From the NCBI GenBank assembly GCA_905478665.1, contig CAJQJL010000134.1, forward strand, positions 1 through 38,891: DNA of 38,891 nucleotides, written 5' to 3'. Positions 24,981 through 33,135 of the stretch are shown here, in pieces. The position numbers and the translations under genes were made by a program. The stretch comes from an uncultured Flavobacteriales bacterium. Lineage in GTDB: Bacteria; Bacteroidota; Bacteroidia; Flavobacteriales_D; Crocinitomicaceae. Every line of letters starts with the position of its first letter. Within the stretch, counting starts at the first letter, position 1. The notes under the pieces are model-generated. The model did not search any database. It saw nothing but the letters and a program-made list of their open reading frames with translations, and was not told where the DNA came from.

Positions 24981-25421
24981 TTATCGGTCGAGAAGTCTTC
25001 TATGATAGCTAATTTGACCCAAATGATAGTTGAGATGTCCTTGCAAATGAATGAGGAAGTATTCAACCGTCATAGGGTGTCCGAACACTTCAATGGGATA
25101 GGTTTCTTTCAGCTGTTCTTGAGTGACTGTGGTTAAGACTTGGTCGATAACTGTTTTTACTCTTTCAATTTTGGCGAGAAGCTCAGCGCGAGAAAGTCTT
25201 TCCGAAAATTCACGTTTTCGATCTCGGACATAACCAGAGTTTCCAAGAGTAGCTCCAATAAAGTGTTGCAAGTTACCACACAAGTGGAGGCAAAGCGTTC
25301 CAGCAGAATTGTTTACTTCACCTTCTTTGATCCATAGTTTTTCTTCGTTGGAATATGCAGAAATCTCTTTCGCTAGCATATCCAAATTTTTCGTAAAGAG
25401 TTGCTTCAGCGAGACAATCAT
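24981..25421 (-). CDS. DinB-like four-helix-bundle protein
   Basis: The 146-residue protein looks like a DinB/DUF1572-type four-helix bundle: helix 1 ...QLFTKNLDMLAKEISAYS, then AGTLCLHLCGNLQHFIGATLG, and a final helix VEYFLIHLQGHLNYHLGQISYHRRL. The histidines in LHLCGNLQH and HLQGHLNYH fit the triad that binds a metal in this superfamily, whose members include bacillithiol- and mycothiol-dependent transferases; which activity this one has cannot be told. Since bshC is in the window a bacillithiol link is possible but is inference. The start ATG overlaps the stop of the upstream small secreted protein (TAATG at 25423-25419), so the two genes are coupled. Confidence 0.75.
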   Translation of the reverse strand: MIVSLKQLFTKNLDMLAKEISAYSNEEKLWIKEGEVNNSAGTLCLHLCGNLQHFIGATLGNSGYVRDRKREFSERLSRAELLAKIERVKTVIDQVLTTVTQEQLKETYPIEVFGHPMTVEYFLIHLQGHLNYHLGQISYHRRLLDR

Positions 25422-25780
25422 TACTTTTCGATGCTTTTGATAATGATGTATGTTCCAACTCTGCTTTGAACTTGATATTTATCGTCAGGGCATGAGTCCC
25501 ATTCTCCTTCCATGATCTCCATGGTTACAGCAATTCCACGATCTAGGTATTCTTCCAAATCTTTGCGGGTCACATCACTCTCACAAATTTTAATGAAATA
25601 ATCTTGAACTGAGCATCGCAGATAGAGTTCTTTCGTGTCTGTTGGTTCTCCGTTTTTCTTCACAAAGGCCTTTTCTACTAGTAAGCAAGTCGTAATATTC
25701 GACTTCTTCATTTCTCTTTTTTCTTGTCCAAAGCTTGCGAATGCTAGAAGTATGCAAGCGGTTAATAATTGTATTTTCAT
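25421..25780 (-). CDS. Small secreted protein of unknown function
   Basis: Taken from ATG 25780-25778 (119 residues), the protein starts with a signal peptide MKIQLLTACILLAFASFGQ. The frame is open further to 25819 but that would overlap the aminotransferase gene and bury the signal. The mature part contains three cysteines (CLLVEKAF, LRCSVQDYFIKIC) and a GEWDSCPDD segment; no family is recognised. It lies 19 nt after the aminotransferase gene and shares a TAATG junction with the DinB-like gene, so the three form a likely operon (aminotransferase, small secreted protein, DinB-like). Confidence 0.65.
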   Translation of the reverse strand: MKIQLLTACILLAFASFGQEKREMKKSNITTCLLVEKAFVKKNGEPTDTKELYLRCSVQDYFIKICESDVTRKDLEEYLDRGIAVTMEIMEGEWDSCPDDKYQVQSRVGTYIIIKSIEK

Positions 25781-25799
25781 CTGTTTAGTTTTTGTTAAT

Positions 25800-26957
25800 C
25801 TATAGTGTTCCCGAGTCACGAATTTCGATCAAACTCGCTTTAAGGTAATCAATATCTTCTTGTGTTACATATGCTTGCGTTGAAAGACGCACATATACTT
25901 GACCGTTCAATTTAAAAACGGGGATTTCAATTTTATACTTTTCGAACAATAGGGCTTTCAACGGAATTGGATCGTCTGTGGGAACAGGAATGCTACAGAT
26001 TTGGCCGAGAAATTCTCTAGTGACGGGACAAACAGGTTCTGTTCCAAATATATCACAGAGGTCTTGATAATTGGCAAGAATGAGTTCTTTAGCTCTTGCA
26101 GAGACTTGCTCCCAATTATTGTTTTTTAGAAATTTAATGGCTGCAGGAATGGTCAGGAAAGCGGAGTAATCGCGTGTTCCTTGAACCTGATGGTAATCCA
26201 GAAATTTGGATTTACCTGGTACCTCAGCATCATATCCCCAACTTACAATAACAGGATCGAAATCATTTTGAACCTTCTTTGAAGCATAAAGGAAGGAGCA
26301 TCCTTTGGGTGTTAGCATCCATTTGTGACAGGCTCCCGTATAAATATCCGCTTTGAGTGCACGAAGGTCAAGAGGGATGTGTCCAGGAACGTGCGCACCA
26401 TCTACAATTGTCAACAAGCCAAGTTCTTTTGCTCGTTCACAAATTTCAGCAACAGGAAAAATGGTCGCCGACATACTTGTGATTTGACTAATAAAGATGG
26501 CTTTGGTGTTCGTTGAATGCCCTTTCCAAAAGGCTTCTATGAATTCCTCTTTTGAATGAAGAGGTATTGGTATTTCCTGTTGAATATATTTTGCTCCTGC
26601 TTTGTTACAATAGTATTTCCACGTCTTGTCGAGCGCGCCATATTCATGATTTGTTGCTAGGATTTCATCTCCCGATTTAAGATCAAGACTTTTGGCGATA
26701 ATGTTAATCGCATAGGTTGGATTGGTAGTAAGTACCAAATCATCGGCGTCACAGCCAATATACTCACCTAATGCTTCTTTAGCTTCTTGAAGATGTACAT
26801 TTCCACGATTCACGAAAAAATCTACAGGATCGCGCTCCAACTGAAGTTGCCACTGCTGATAATCTTCGAAAATAGGTTGCGGACAAGCGCCAAATGAACC
26901 GTGGTTTAAGTGTCTAAATTCCTTACTTAGTAAAAATTGATCTTTCAGGTTTTCCAT
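25800..26957 (-). CDS. Class V (isopenicillin-N-epimerase-like) aminotransferase
   Basis: ATG at 26957 gives 385 residues beginning MENLKDQFLLSKEFRHLNHGSFGACP; the frame is open to 26996 but the HLNHGSFG start motif fits this site and the promoter box lies just upstream. The fold is the PLP-dependent class V family: TTNPTYAINIIAKSLDL, DGAHVPGHIPLDL (Asp that contacts the PLP pyridine) and TGACHKWMLTPKG with the Schiff-base Lys. Members include isopenicillin N epimerase, cysteine desulfurase-like and hercynylcysteine-type lyases. A specific substrate cannot be read. It is cytoplasmic. It follows a good terminator (27000-27027) by about 43 nt, and a 7/8 -7 box (TATTTTAG, 26970-26963) ends 5 nt before the ATG. 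Confidence 0.85.
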   Translation of the reverse strand: MENLKDQFLLSKEFRHLNHGSFGACPQPIFEDYQQWQLQLERDPVDFFVNRGNVHLQEAKEALGEYIGCDADDLVLTTNPTYAINIIAKSLDLKSGDEILATNHEYGALDKTWKYYCNKAGAKYIQQEIPIPLHSKEEFIEAFWKGHSTNTKAIFISQITSMSATIFPVAEICERAKELGLLTIVDGAHVPGHIPLDLRALKADIYTGACHKWMLTPKGCSFLYASKKVQNDFDPVIVSWGYDAEVPGKSKFLDYHQVQGTRDYSAFLTIPAAIKFLKNNNWEQVSARAKELILANYQDLCDIFGTEPVCPVTREFLGQICSIPVPTDDPIPLKALLFEKYKIEIPVFKLNGQVYVRLSTQAYVTQEDIDYLKASLIEIRDSGTL

Positions 26958-26962
26958 TGAAT

Positions 26963-26970
26963 CTAAAATA
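26963..26970 (-). promoter_or_regulatory. Probable -7 box before the aminotransferase gene
   Basis: TATTTTAG differs from TAnnTTTG at one position and ends 5 nt before the ATG at 26957. It lies just downstream of the terminator of the previous gene, where a promoter is needed. Confidence 0.4.
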
Positions 26971-26999
26971 CGAATATTGGCAGTGGCAGAGAACAAAAA

Positions 27000-27027
27000 A
27001 TGGGAAGAATATTAGAATCCTTCCCAT
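27000..27027 (-). terminator. Intrinsic terminator after the 27047-27895 gene
   Basis: On the minus strand an 11-bp stem (ATGGGAAGGAT with ATTCTTCCCAT, one G-T pair) around a 6-nt loop is followed by a T tract at 26999-26995. It separates the secreted unknown from the aminotransferase operon. Confidence 0.88.
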
Positions 27028-27046
27028 CAATTATGAAGTTAGAATA

Positions 27047-27895
27047 TTATTTCTTTTCTCTTGTCAAGGCTTCGTCCATTGTGAAGTTGATTGTTTCTGC
27101 CGCGATTGGAATTGCTTTTGTTTCCACAAAAGTACCGTTCCAAATAATGTGCATCGTAGCAAATTGCATGTCAACAATACGTCCGTCAATATGGAAAACG
27201 GCGTTGAACTTCAGCTTGTCGCCTTTTTTCAGAATGTTTGCTTTTGATTTCGTGTCGTCATTTGCGTACACAACCTCTTCCTCCGACTTCTTACGTTTAG
27301 CACGTACTGAAAGATTAGAAGCATCAACAATTGCAAGATCATCACCCAGGTAAGTTACTTCAAACTGTGCCTTTGCTTCACGCGTACTTGCGTCATACTT
27401 TTTCAAGATCACTTTGAAGTTTCCAGAAGTGAAGTTATTGGACGACGCTGGCAATTGAAATTCAGGAGCCTCTTCAACAGTTCCATCTACAGGAATTCTG
27501 TACAGTCCACCTACTTCAACGGCAAACTCCTTTTGACGGAATTGGTCGCCTCCGTTAACCATTAAGGTTTTCGTTTTCGAATCATTTGGACTGATGTAAA
27601 ATGGCTTCACAGTTGGGCGCTTATCGCCAAAACTGTATTTAAACGAAGTTTCCTTAGAATCATAGTAAATGAAGTCGTTTGAGTTATTTTGAATGGTTAA
27701 ACCAAACTTGTTATGATCTGCCTGTGCAACGCCATTTTTAGATCCAAGCTCGAACTTAAAGGATCCGTCTTCAACTTCAATCGGTTCTGGGTTCGAATAA
27801 TAGACGCGCTCGTAATCCTCAACTCCCTGCGCAATTAGCGAAGGTGCTCCTAGAATTAAAACGGCTAATAGAGACAATGTAGTCTTTCTTTTCAT
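27047..27895 (-). CDS. Secreted protein of unknown function
   Basis: The 282-residue protein has a signal peptide (MKRKTTLSLLAVLILGAPSLIAQG) and a soluble, beta-rich mature part. Motifs visible by eye are KFGLTIQNNSNDFIYYDSKET, YRIPVDGTVEE, FKVILKKYDASTREAKAQFEVTYLGDD and MHIIWNGTFVETKAI; none is a known family signature to me. A role as a periplasmic or surface protein is all that can be said. It has its own terminator at 27000-27027 and is separated from the upstream beta-propeller gene by 252 bp with no strong gene signal. Confidence 0.7.
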   Translation of the reverse strand: MKRKTTLSLLAVLILGAPSLIAQGVEDYERVYYSNPEPIEVEDGSFKFELGSKNGVAQADHNKFGLTIQNNSNDFIYYDSKETSFKYSFGDKRPTVKPFYISPNDSKTKTLMVNGGDQFRQKEFAVEVGGLYRIPVDGTVEEAPEFQLPASSNNFTSGNFKVILKKYDASTREAKAQFEVTYLGDDLAIVDASNLSVRAKRKKSEEEVVYANDDTKSKANILKKGDKLKFNAVFHIDGRIVDMQFATMHIIWNGTFVETKAIPIAAETINFTMDEALTREKK

Positions 27896-28147
27896 GTTTT
27901 TGATTTTTTTAAAATTAGTGATTATTTGAGAATGAGCTTTCGCTAAGTTTTACATTTTTTCTAAAAAGGAGATGCCTCAGGAGTGAGGTTTCAATTTTGA
28001 CAATACTTTGATGATCAGGATTTAATACTTTGAATTTCTGAGTCGTTCCAATGGAAGTTGGGCGAACAATGAGTAGTGTGAATAATCGTTTCATAACAAG
28101 CATTAATTAATTGCTTGTCGTTTTGCAATGATTATGCCATAACGGAT
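27896..28147. other. Intergenic region without a convincing gene
   Basis: A 62-codon minus-strand frame (27915-28103) is open here but its product, a short hydrophobic start followed by unstructured sequence, has no recognisable domain and overlaps the probable promoter of the next gene. A weak hairpin CCTCA-GGAG-TGAGG at 27975-27988 with a T-rich run on the minus-strand side could be a terminator for the 28148-29905 gene. Nothing else is seen. Confidence 0.5.
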
Positions 28148-29905
28148 TTAGTGCATAAGCGTGATGAATCCACTTTTCACTTCTTTCTGCCCTGTTTTGT
28201 ACTGTACCTCTATGTGATAGTAGTAGGTGCCATCGACAACGGGTTGTCCACTTTTATTGTTTCCATCCCATGGAATCGTTATGTCATTTGTTTCGAAAAC
28301 GACATTTCCCCATCTGTTTAGAATGACAACTTCACCTTTAATATTGCAACCATCGCAGAATACAAGAAGGTCATTTGTGCCATCTGAATTTGGAGTGAAA
28401 ATATTCGTTGGTTGGAAGTTGAAAACATCCTCTTCGTCATCAACTGGTGGGGGAGGAGGATTGCCATTTCCTTCGCAAGCGTCTACAACCTTTGCAACGA
28501 ACAAATCGTTATCATTCGTCCCAGAACTTACAAGTGAGAAGGTGTCAAGTGCCATGTCTTGCTTGAAAAATCCAGTAATATATACGTTACATGCCGAATC
28601 AACAGCAACTGACGCAGCTCTGTCATTAAAGGGGCCACCACCTTCTAATACCCACTGCCAAACACCATCCGTGTTGATCATCGCAACATAGAGTTGCGTA
28701 CTGTCAGTTCCAGCGTCCACTTCAATGTCTCCAAATTTTGCATTTCCTCTATATTGTCCAGAGACGAAGATATTGCCTTGATTATTTGCGCAAATTCCCA
28801 TACCACGATCACCACTTTTTTTAGAACCAGCTTTGGTTGCCCAAACCCAATCACCGTCTTTTGTCATTTTGGAAACGAATATGTCTTTATCGCCAGGAGA
28901 CCCATAGTTGTTCAAATCATCTGTTCCAAAAAAAACTTCTGTCCTAAATTCACCAGTGACGTACATGTGTCCATCATTCCCATAAGCGATCTGATCGGCC
29001 CTGGCATCCAAAGAATCACCTATTTGTTCAACAAATTGAAAATTTCCATCATTGTCCCACTTGGCAACGTAGATGTCTAAACTACCGTACGTACTATTCA
29101 AAATTGTTCCACCGATATCACTTGTTCCTTTAAATCCTCCTGCCACATATACATTGTCTTCGTCATCCATGCCGATTCCATTGTCGCGGTAACCGTAGAT
29201 TCCATCAAAGACTTCAACCCATTGCCAATCGCCGTCATTGGATAGTTTAGCAACGTATGCCAACGAGTCGTTTGCATCAAGTGGAATTTGAATTGCATCA
29301 AAATAGGCTGTATTAGGAGTAAAGTCATTGTTTGAGATAAACCCAGTAACGAAGATGTTTCCCTGACTGTCAGAAACCAAGTCTTGGCCATGATCGTCAT
29401 TGTACCAACCTGACCCTGCCTCAACTCCTGCATTTTTCATCCAAATTTCATTTCCATCGGTATCCAACTTTGTAATATAAATTTGATCCGTGTATGACGA
29501 AGGGTTGTAGACGTTTAAAGAGCCCCATTGCAAACCACCCCAGCATGTCCCCGTAACATAGACGTTTCCTTGAGGGTCGACGCAAAGTCCTAAACCACGA
29601 TCGTCGTAATAGTTAATACCATTCTTTACCCATAAAAAATTACCTTGAGGATCTAGTTTTGCTATGAAAGTCTCTTTACTACTCTGAAAGGAAAATCCAG
29701 TGTTAAATGGGCCGAAATCTGCTTGCTCATTGTAATAACCTGTTATAAAGATATTCCCATCTGGATCTGTAACAATGGTTGTTCCCTTGTCTGATTTAAG
29801 GCCACCCGCTTTTACAAGCCATTCCCATGATTGAGCATTGGTCACATTAGAAATACAGAGTGCGATAAATAAAAGAAAGGAAGAAACCGAGAGAAGTCGA
29901 CGCAT
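28148..29905 (-). CDS. SBBP-like beta-propeller protein with T9SS class B sorting domain
   Basis: The 585-residue protein has a signal peptide (about residues 1-24, ...NVTNAQ) and a series of repeats with the theme 'G..I..D..GN.Y.TG.F....', e.g. TTIVTDPDGNIFITGYY, GLCVDPQGNVYVTGTC, GIGMDDEDNVYVAGGF, SVAVDSACNVYITGFF, as in the SBBP (beta-propeller) family. A Pro-rich linker (GNGNPPPPPVDDEED) precedes the C-terminal domain from about 495: FNFQPTNIFTPNSDGTNDLL, NRWGNVVFETND, WDGNNKSGQPVVDGTYYYHIEV. This is the T9SS type B (CHU_C/gliding motility) sorting domain. It is predicted to be exported to the cell surface or medium; ligand unknown. It is divergent from the gene at 30037 with 131 bp between. 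Confidence 0.9.
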   Translation of the reverse strand: MRRLLSVSSFLLFIALCISNVTNAQSWEWLVKAGGLKSDKGTTIVTDPDGNIFITGYYNEQADFGPFNTGFSFQSSKETFIAKLDPQGNFLWVKNGINYYDDRGLGLCVDPQGNVYVTGTCWGGLQWGSLNVYNPSSYTDQIYITKLDTDGNEIWMKNAGVEAGSGWYNDDHGQDLVSDSQGNIFVTGFISNNDFTPNTAYFDAIQIPLDANDSLAYVAKLSNDGDWQWVEVFDGIYGYRDNGIGMDDEDNVYVAGGFKGTSDIGGTILNSTYGSLDIYVAKWDNDGNFQFVEQIGDSLDARADQIAYGNDGHMYVTGEFRTEVFFGTDDLNNYGSPGDKDIFVSKMTKDGDWVWATKAGSKKSGDRGMGICANNQGNIFVSGQYRGNAKFGDIEVDAGTDSTQLYVAMINTDGVWQWVLEGGGPFNDRAASVAVDSACNVYITGFFKQDMALDTFSLVSSGTNDNDLFVAKVVDACEGNGNPPPPPVDDEEDVFNFQPTNIFTPNSDGTNDLLVFCDGCNIKGEVVILNRWGNVVFETNDITIPWDGNNKSGQPVVDGTYYYHIEVQYKTGQKEVKSGFITLMH

Positions 29906-30024
29906 AAGTTTTAGACCGTTTATGTTAACACTATATTAATAATACGTAAATAATGATCAAAGAGTTGTTTCAAGGGATACGATTTTTGGGAATAATGGGA
30001 ATTCTAATAATAAACTGAGAATGC

Positions 30025-30032
30025 TATATTTG
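30025..30032 (+). promoter_or_regulatory. -7 promoter box immediately before the TPR-PP2C gene
   Basis: TATATTTG matches TAnnTTTG exactly and ends 4 nt before the GTG start at 30037, so the mRNA is predicted to be leaderless with a GTG start. Confidence 0.6.
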
Positions 30033-30036
30033 TTAG

Positions 30037-32196
30037 GTGCGCCAACTAAACTTCTACATATTATTGGTTTTACTATTTGTTGCGACGGATAGTCATTCAC
30101 AGAATAATCAGTTTAAAAAGGATTCTACACTTGCAAAGCGCTATTTCAAATTGTTTCAGAAGTACGAGTATCAAGATACCTTGAAGGCCAGAATGTATTC
30201 TGATTCGGCAATTTACTTTGCATACAAAACAAAAGACAATGATCTGATAGGAAGGGCGCATCAGTTTAAAGGCTGGTTTTTTCAGGATTGCTCAAGGTTT
30301 AAAGAGGCCAATGAACAGTTTTATTCTTCGCTCGCCTATTTAAGAAAAGCTGGAAGCGAACAAGGTGTGGCTGATGCATATGGAAATCTGGGGAATTCGT
30401 ACTTAGATATGGATGAGTACCGAAAGAGTTTGAAATATCAACAATTGTCACTTTCGGCAAACGACAAGATTATTGCAAGCAATCCAGATGAAGAGCGTTT
30501 AAATTGGGCTGAAGAAGGGAGAACCTATGCTTTGCACAACATCGCCAATATCTATCAGAATATTGAACTATACGAAAAGGCGCTTGAGTACGAATACAAA
30601 AGTATTGGATTTGAGTTGAAACGAGATAATTTTGTAGGGGTAGCGATTTCCTACAATACGTTGGCAGCAATTCATAAAGAAATGAATCAGGTTGACAGCG
30701 CCATTTATTTTTTTAAAAAAGCGCTGAAAATATATGAGAACCATGATTATCCGATAGGATTGGCTTCTACACTTCATGCGTACGCAACGACAAAAAATTC
30801 TGGCTTGTCGAAAGCCAAACGTAGGGAAATGCTCCAAGAAGCATTGGATATTTTCCAAAGTCGAGGAGACATTGATGGAGAGACTAAGTTGCTTATTGAT
30901 ATAGGTGAAAGTCAATTTGATGAATTGTCGACAGATAGCTTGAGTAAATTGTTGGAACATATTTATAAGCATATAGAGGAAGGTGAGATCGATTTTGTTC
31001 AAGAGCGTTATTTTCATTTATACTCAAGATATAATTCGCGTATCGGTCAATACGATTCGGCTTATTTCGCTTTAGAAAATTTTCTTGAATTGAAAGCTGT
31101 TTCGGATGAGAAGAAAAGGTCGAATGATTTAATTGCACAAGATATTCGCTTTGAGTTGGAGAATGGTTTTGCGCTGGAGCGCTTGAAACATCAGGAGGAC
31201 ATCAATGTTCAACAGAATTACATTTATCTCAGTGTAATCGGGTTAATAATTGTCCTCGTTTCACTCTTCTACTTTATTCAATCTAATAGGCGTAGCAAGC
31301 GGGTGAACGAAATTCTTTCAGATAAGAATCATATGATTAATGAACAGAAGGAGATTGTAGAAGAGAAGAACCGATCGATCTCCGATTCCATTAATTATGC
31401 AAAGCGGTTGCAGACAGCGATTCTTCCAACAACAGATTATGTAAACAAATATTTACCAAACAGTTTTTTGCTATTCAAGCCTAAGGACATTGTAAGCGGC
31501 GACTTTCATTGGTTTGAGGTAAAGGATGATGCTTTGTTTATCGCTGCAGCAGATTGCACTGGACACGGTGTTCCTGGCGCGATGGTAAGTGTAGTTTGTA
31601 GTAATGCACTCAATCAGTCATTCAATGAATTTGGACTGAGCGAACCAAATCTCATTCTAGATAAGACGCGCGAACTTGTCATTACACGTTTCGAGAAGAG
31701 CGGTCAGGAAGTTGTCGATGGAATGGATATTGCCCTTTGTGCAATTAAGAAGAACAAATTGATTTTTTCAGGTGCCAATAACCCACTTTGGGTTGTTCGT
31801 AAGAATGAACATTTCAAAAACTTGATAGAGGAAGCTTCCATTCAAGGGGATAAGCATTCATTGATTGAAATAAAAGGAGATAAACAACCTGTAGGGAAGT
31901 ACGCTCAACTAAAGGAATTTACGAGAAACGAAATTACGCTTTGCAAAGGTGATACAGTTTATATCTCAACGGATGGATTTGCTGACCAGTTTGGTGGAGA
32001 GAACGAAGCTGCTCGAAAAAAAGGAGGGAAGAAGTTTAAGTACAAACCATTTAAGCAAGAACTTTTGAAAATGGTTGATTTATCTATGGATGAACAAAGA
32101 GAACGCCTTGACGTATTGTTCAACAATTGGAAAGGCTCATTGGAACAAGTAGATGACGTATGTATAATTGGATTCCGAGTGGAGTCTACTTATTAA
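30037..32196 (+). CDS. TPR-transmembrane-SpoIIE/PP2C phosphatase
   Basis: The start is GTG at 30037, directly after the promoter box. The 719-residue protein has a signal peptide or first membrane segment (MRQLNFYILLVLLFVATDSHSQ), about six TPR units (about 30-330, with clear copies such as ADAYGNLGNSYLDMDEYRKSLKYQQLSL), a transmembrane helix (about 396-418, YLSVIGLIIVLVSLFYFIQ), a coiled coil and a SpoIIE-type PP2C phosphatase (about 480-715: FKPKDIVSGDFHWFEV, AADCTGHGVPGAMVS, STDGFADQFGG). The acidic residues expected at the metal site are present. In Bacteroidota such proteins are usually taken to sense signals with the periplasmic TPR part and dephosphorylate a cytoplasmic partner, e.g. 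an anti-sigma antagonist; no such partner gene is adjacent. The 3' end overlaps the convergent MOSC gene by 11 bp. Confidence 0.9.
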   Translation: MRQLNFYILLVLLFVATDSHSQNNQFKKDSTLAKRYFKLFQKYEYQDTLKARMYSDSAIYFAYKTKDNDLIGRAHQFKGWFFQDCSRFKEANEQFYSSLAYLRKAGSEQGVADAYGNLGNSYLDMDEYRKSLKYQQLSLSANDKIIASNPDEERLNWAEEGRTYALHNIANIYQNIELYEKALEYEYKSIGFELKRDNFVGVAISYNTLAAIHKEMNQVDSAIYFFKKALKIYENHDYPIGLASTLHAYATTKNSGLSKAKRREMLQEALDIFQSRGDIDGETKLLIDIGESQFDELSTDSLSKLLEHIYKHIEEGEIDFVQERYFHLYSRYNSRIGQYDSAYFALENFLELKAVSDEKKRSNDLIAQDIRFELENGFALERLKHQEDINVQQNYIYLSVIGLIIVLVSLFYFIQSNRRSKRVNEILSDKNHMINEQKEIVEEKNRSISDSINYAKRLQTAILPTTDYVNKYLPNSFLLFKPKDIVSGDFHWFEVKDDALFIAAADCTGHGVPGAMVSVVCSNALNQSFNEFGLSEPNLILDKTRELVITRFEKSGQEVVDGMDIALCAIKKNKLIFSGANNPLWVVRKNEHFKNLIEEASIQGDKHSLIEIKGDKQPVGKYAQLKEFTRNEITLCKGDTVYISTDGFADQFGGENEAARKKGGKKFKYKPFKQELLKMVDLSMDEQRERLDVLFNNWKGSLEQVDDVCIIGFRVESTY

Positions 32197-32632
32197 TCAA
32201 AGTAACGAGATCTCGTTCTTTTATTTCACCTTCACTTATTAATTCGCAGCAAACACCACCTCTCCAATTTGGTTTTAAAGCTTCAGTCAGCCCTTGGTGT
32301 TGTTCATCCATACGATTGCATGGCTCAAGCTCACCTGTAACTTTTAGCAGTACATCTTTACCAATTCTCAAGTAGTTGCCTACGGTGTTTTCTAAATCAA
32401 CACCACTGATTAGTATATTGGCACGACGTGTAGCCCAGTGCAGACGTCGATCTAATTCGCTACATACCTCATCCCAGCTTTCTTTACTCATGACAGTAAC
32501 CTGCCTGTGGTTTCGAAATTTACCCCTGCTGTCATCACCTACGCCTTTCGCGAAAGTCACGTTTGCCGCATAATAGACATCCATTGGCGCACGTTTCTTT
32601 GGTCGTGTTGCTATTCCGATTACTTCTCCCAT
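32186..32632 (-). CDS. MOSC-domain protein
   Basis: The 148-residue protein consists of a MOSC domain, a beta-strand-rich fold found at the C-terminus of molybdenum-cofactor sulfurases and in YiiM/YuaD-type proteins. Visible features are the start GEVIGIATRPKKRAPM, DSRGKFRNHRQVTVMSKESWD, NILISGVDLE, YLRIGKDVLLKVTGELEPCNRM (conserved Cys in PC) and HQGLTEALKPNWRGGVCCELISEGEI. It probably binds a sulfur-carrying or molybdenum cofactor-related substrate; no Moco genes are near. A near-consensus box TAAATTTA (32637-32644) ends 4 nt before the ATG at 32632. The last 11 bp overlap the convergent PP2C gene. Confidence 0.85.
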   Translation of the reverse strand: MGEVIGIATRPKKRAPMDVYYAANVTFAKGVGDDSRGKFRNHRQVTVMSKESWDEVCSELDRRLHWATRRANILISGVDLENTVGNYLRIGKDVLLKVTGELEPCNRMDEQHQGLTEALKPNWRGGVCCELISEGEIKERDLVTLINK

Positions 32633-32698
32633 GGCATAAATTTAACTCAATCTTTATATTAATCCATTCAAATGATTGAGATTCTGTAAGGTCAATTG

Positions 32699-33043
32699 TT
32701 AGTATCCAATTTTTGTGCGCCTTAGTTGACTATTCTTGACCAAGAATAGAATCAAGAAAAGAACCGTTGTCAGGAAAAAGATTCCTCCAAAGAATGTCCC
32801 GATGGCTATACCGGCAATTCTTGATTTCGCTCCTTTCTCTTGCTCCAATTGTCGTTCAAGCGTCATCAATTGCAATCGACTTTCCTTTTCGTCGAGTTCA
32901 TATTGATGTTTTTTCTGCATCTCCATAATCTCGTTGACATATTTATATTCCTGTGCTTGCAATTGAGTCACGCAAGCAGATTGAGCAGAAGTGGACAGAG
33001 GAAAGAGGATAAATAGTAGAGGTCCGATGTTAAAATATTTCAT
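32699..33043 (-). CDS. Small membrane protein with coiled coil, unknown function
   Basis: The 114-residue protein has an N-terminal signal or membrane segment (MKYFNIGPLLFILFPLSTSAQ), a charged coiled-coil helix (about 30-70, YKYVNEIMEMQKKHQYELDEKESRLQ) and a C-terminal transmembrane helix (about 82-102, FFGGIFFLTTVLFLILFLV) with a basic tail. It is therefore probably anchored with the coiled coil outside the cytoplasm. No family is recognised. It follows citrate synthase by 92 nt, with a strong terminator between, so it is transcribed separately. Confidence 0.6.
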   Translation of the reverse strand: MKYFNIGPLLFILFPLSTSAQSACVTQLQAQEYKYVNEIMEMQKKHQYELDEKESRLQLMTLERQLEQEKGAKSRIAGIAIGTFFGGIFFLTTVLFLILFLVKNSQLRRTKIGY

Positions 33044-33092
33044 AGTCAGAATTTATTAAGGTATTGAGGTCAACAATCGAAAAATTGAAAAC

Positions 33093-33119
33093 AAAAAAGG
33101 CGCTTATAAAAGCGCCTTT
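33093..33119 (-). terminator. Intrinsic terminator after citrate synthase gene
   Basis: A 10-bp perfect stem AAAGGCGCTT / AAGCGCCTTT (33096-33105 with 33110-33119) with a 4-nt loop is followed on the minus strand by a T run. It lies 16 nt beyond the stop at 33136. Confidence 0.9.
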
Positions 33120-33135
33120 CAAAGATTTTTTTTGA

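Noticed and set aside
27915-28103. 62-codon minus-strand frame in the intergenic region
   Set aside because: No recognisable domain, composition like non-coding sequence, and it overlaps the likely promoter of the 27895 gene and a weak hairpin.
28694-29080. Long plus-strand frame (128 codons) opposite the beta-propeller gene
   Set aside because: It is antisense to a convincing coding region with repeated codon structure; the frame is an expected shadow.
28148-29905. Tandem DNA repeats in the beta-propeller gene
   Set aside because: The periodicity is at protein level (SBBP repeats of varied sequence); the DNA copies are not near-identical, so no DNA repeat array is claimed.
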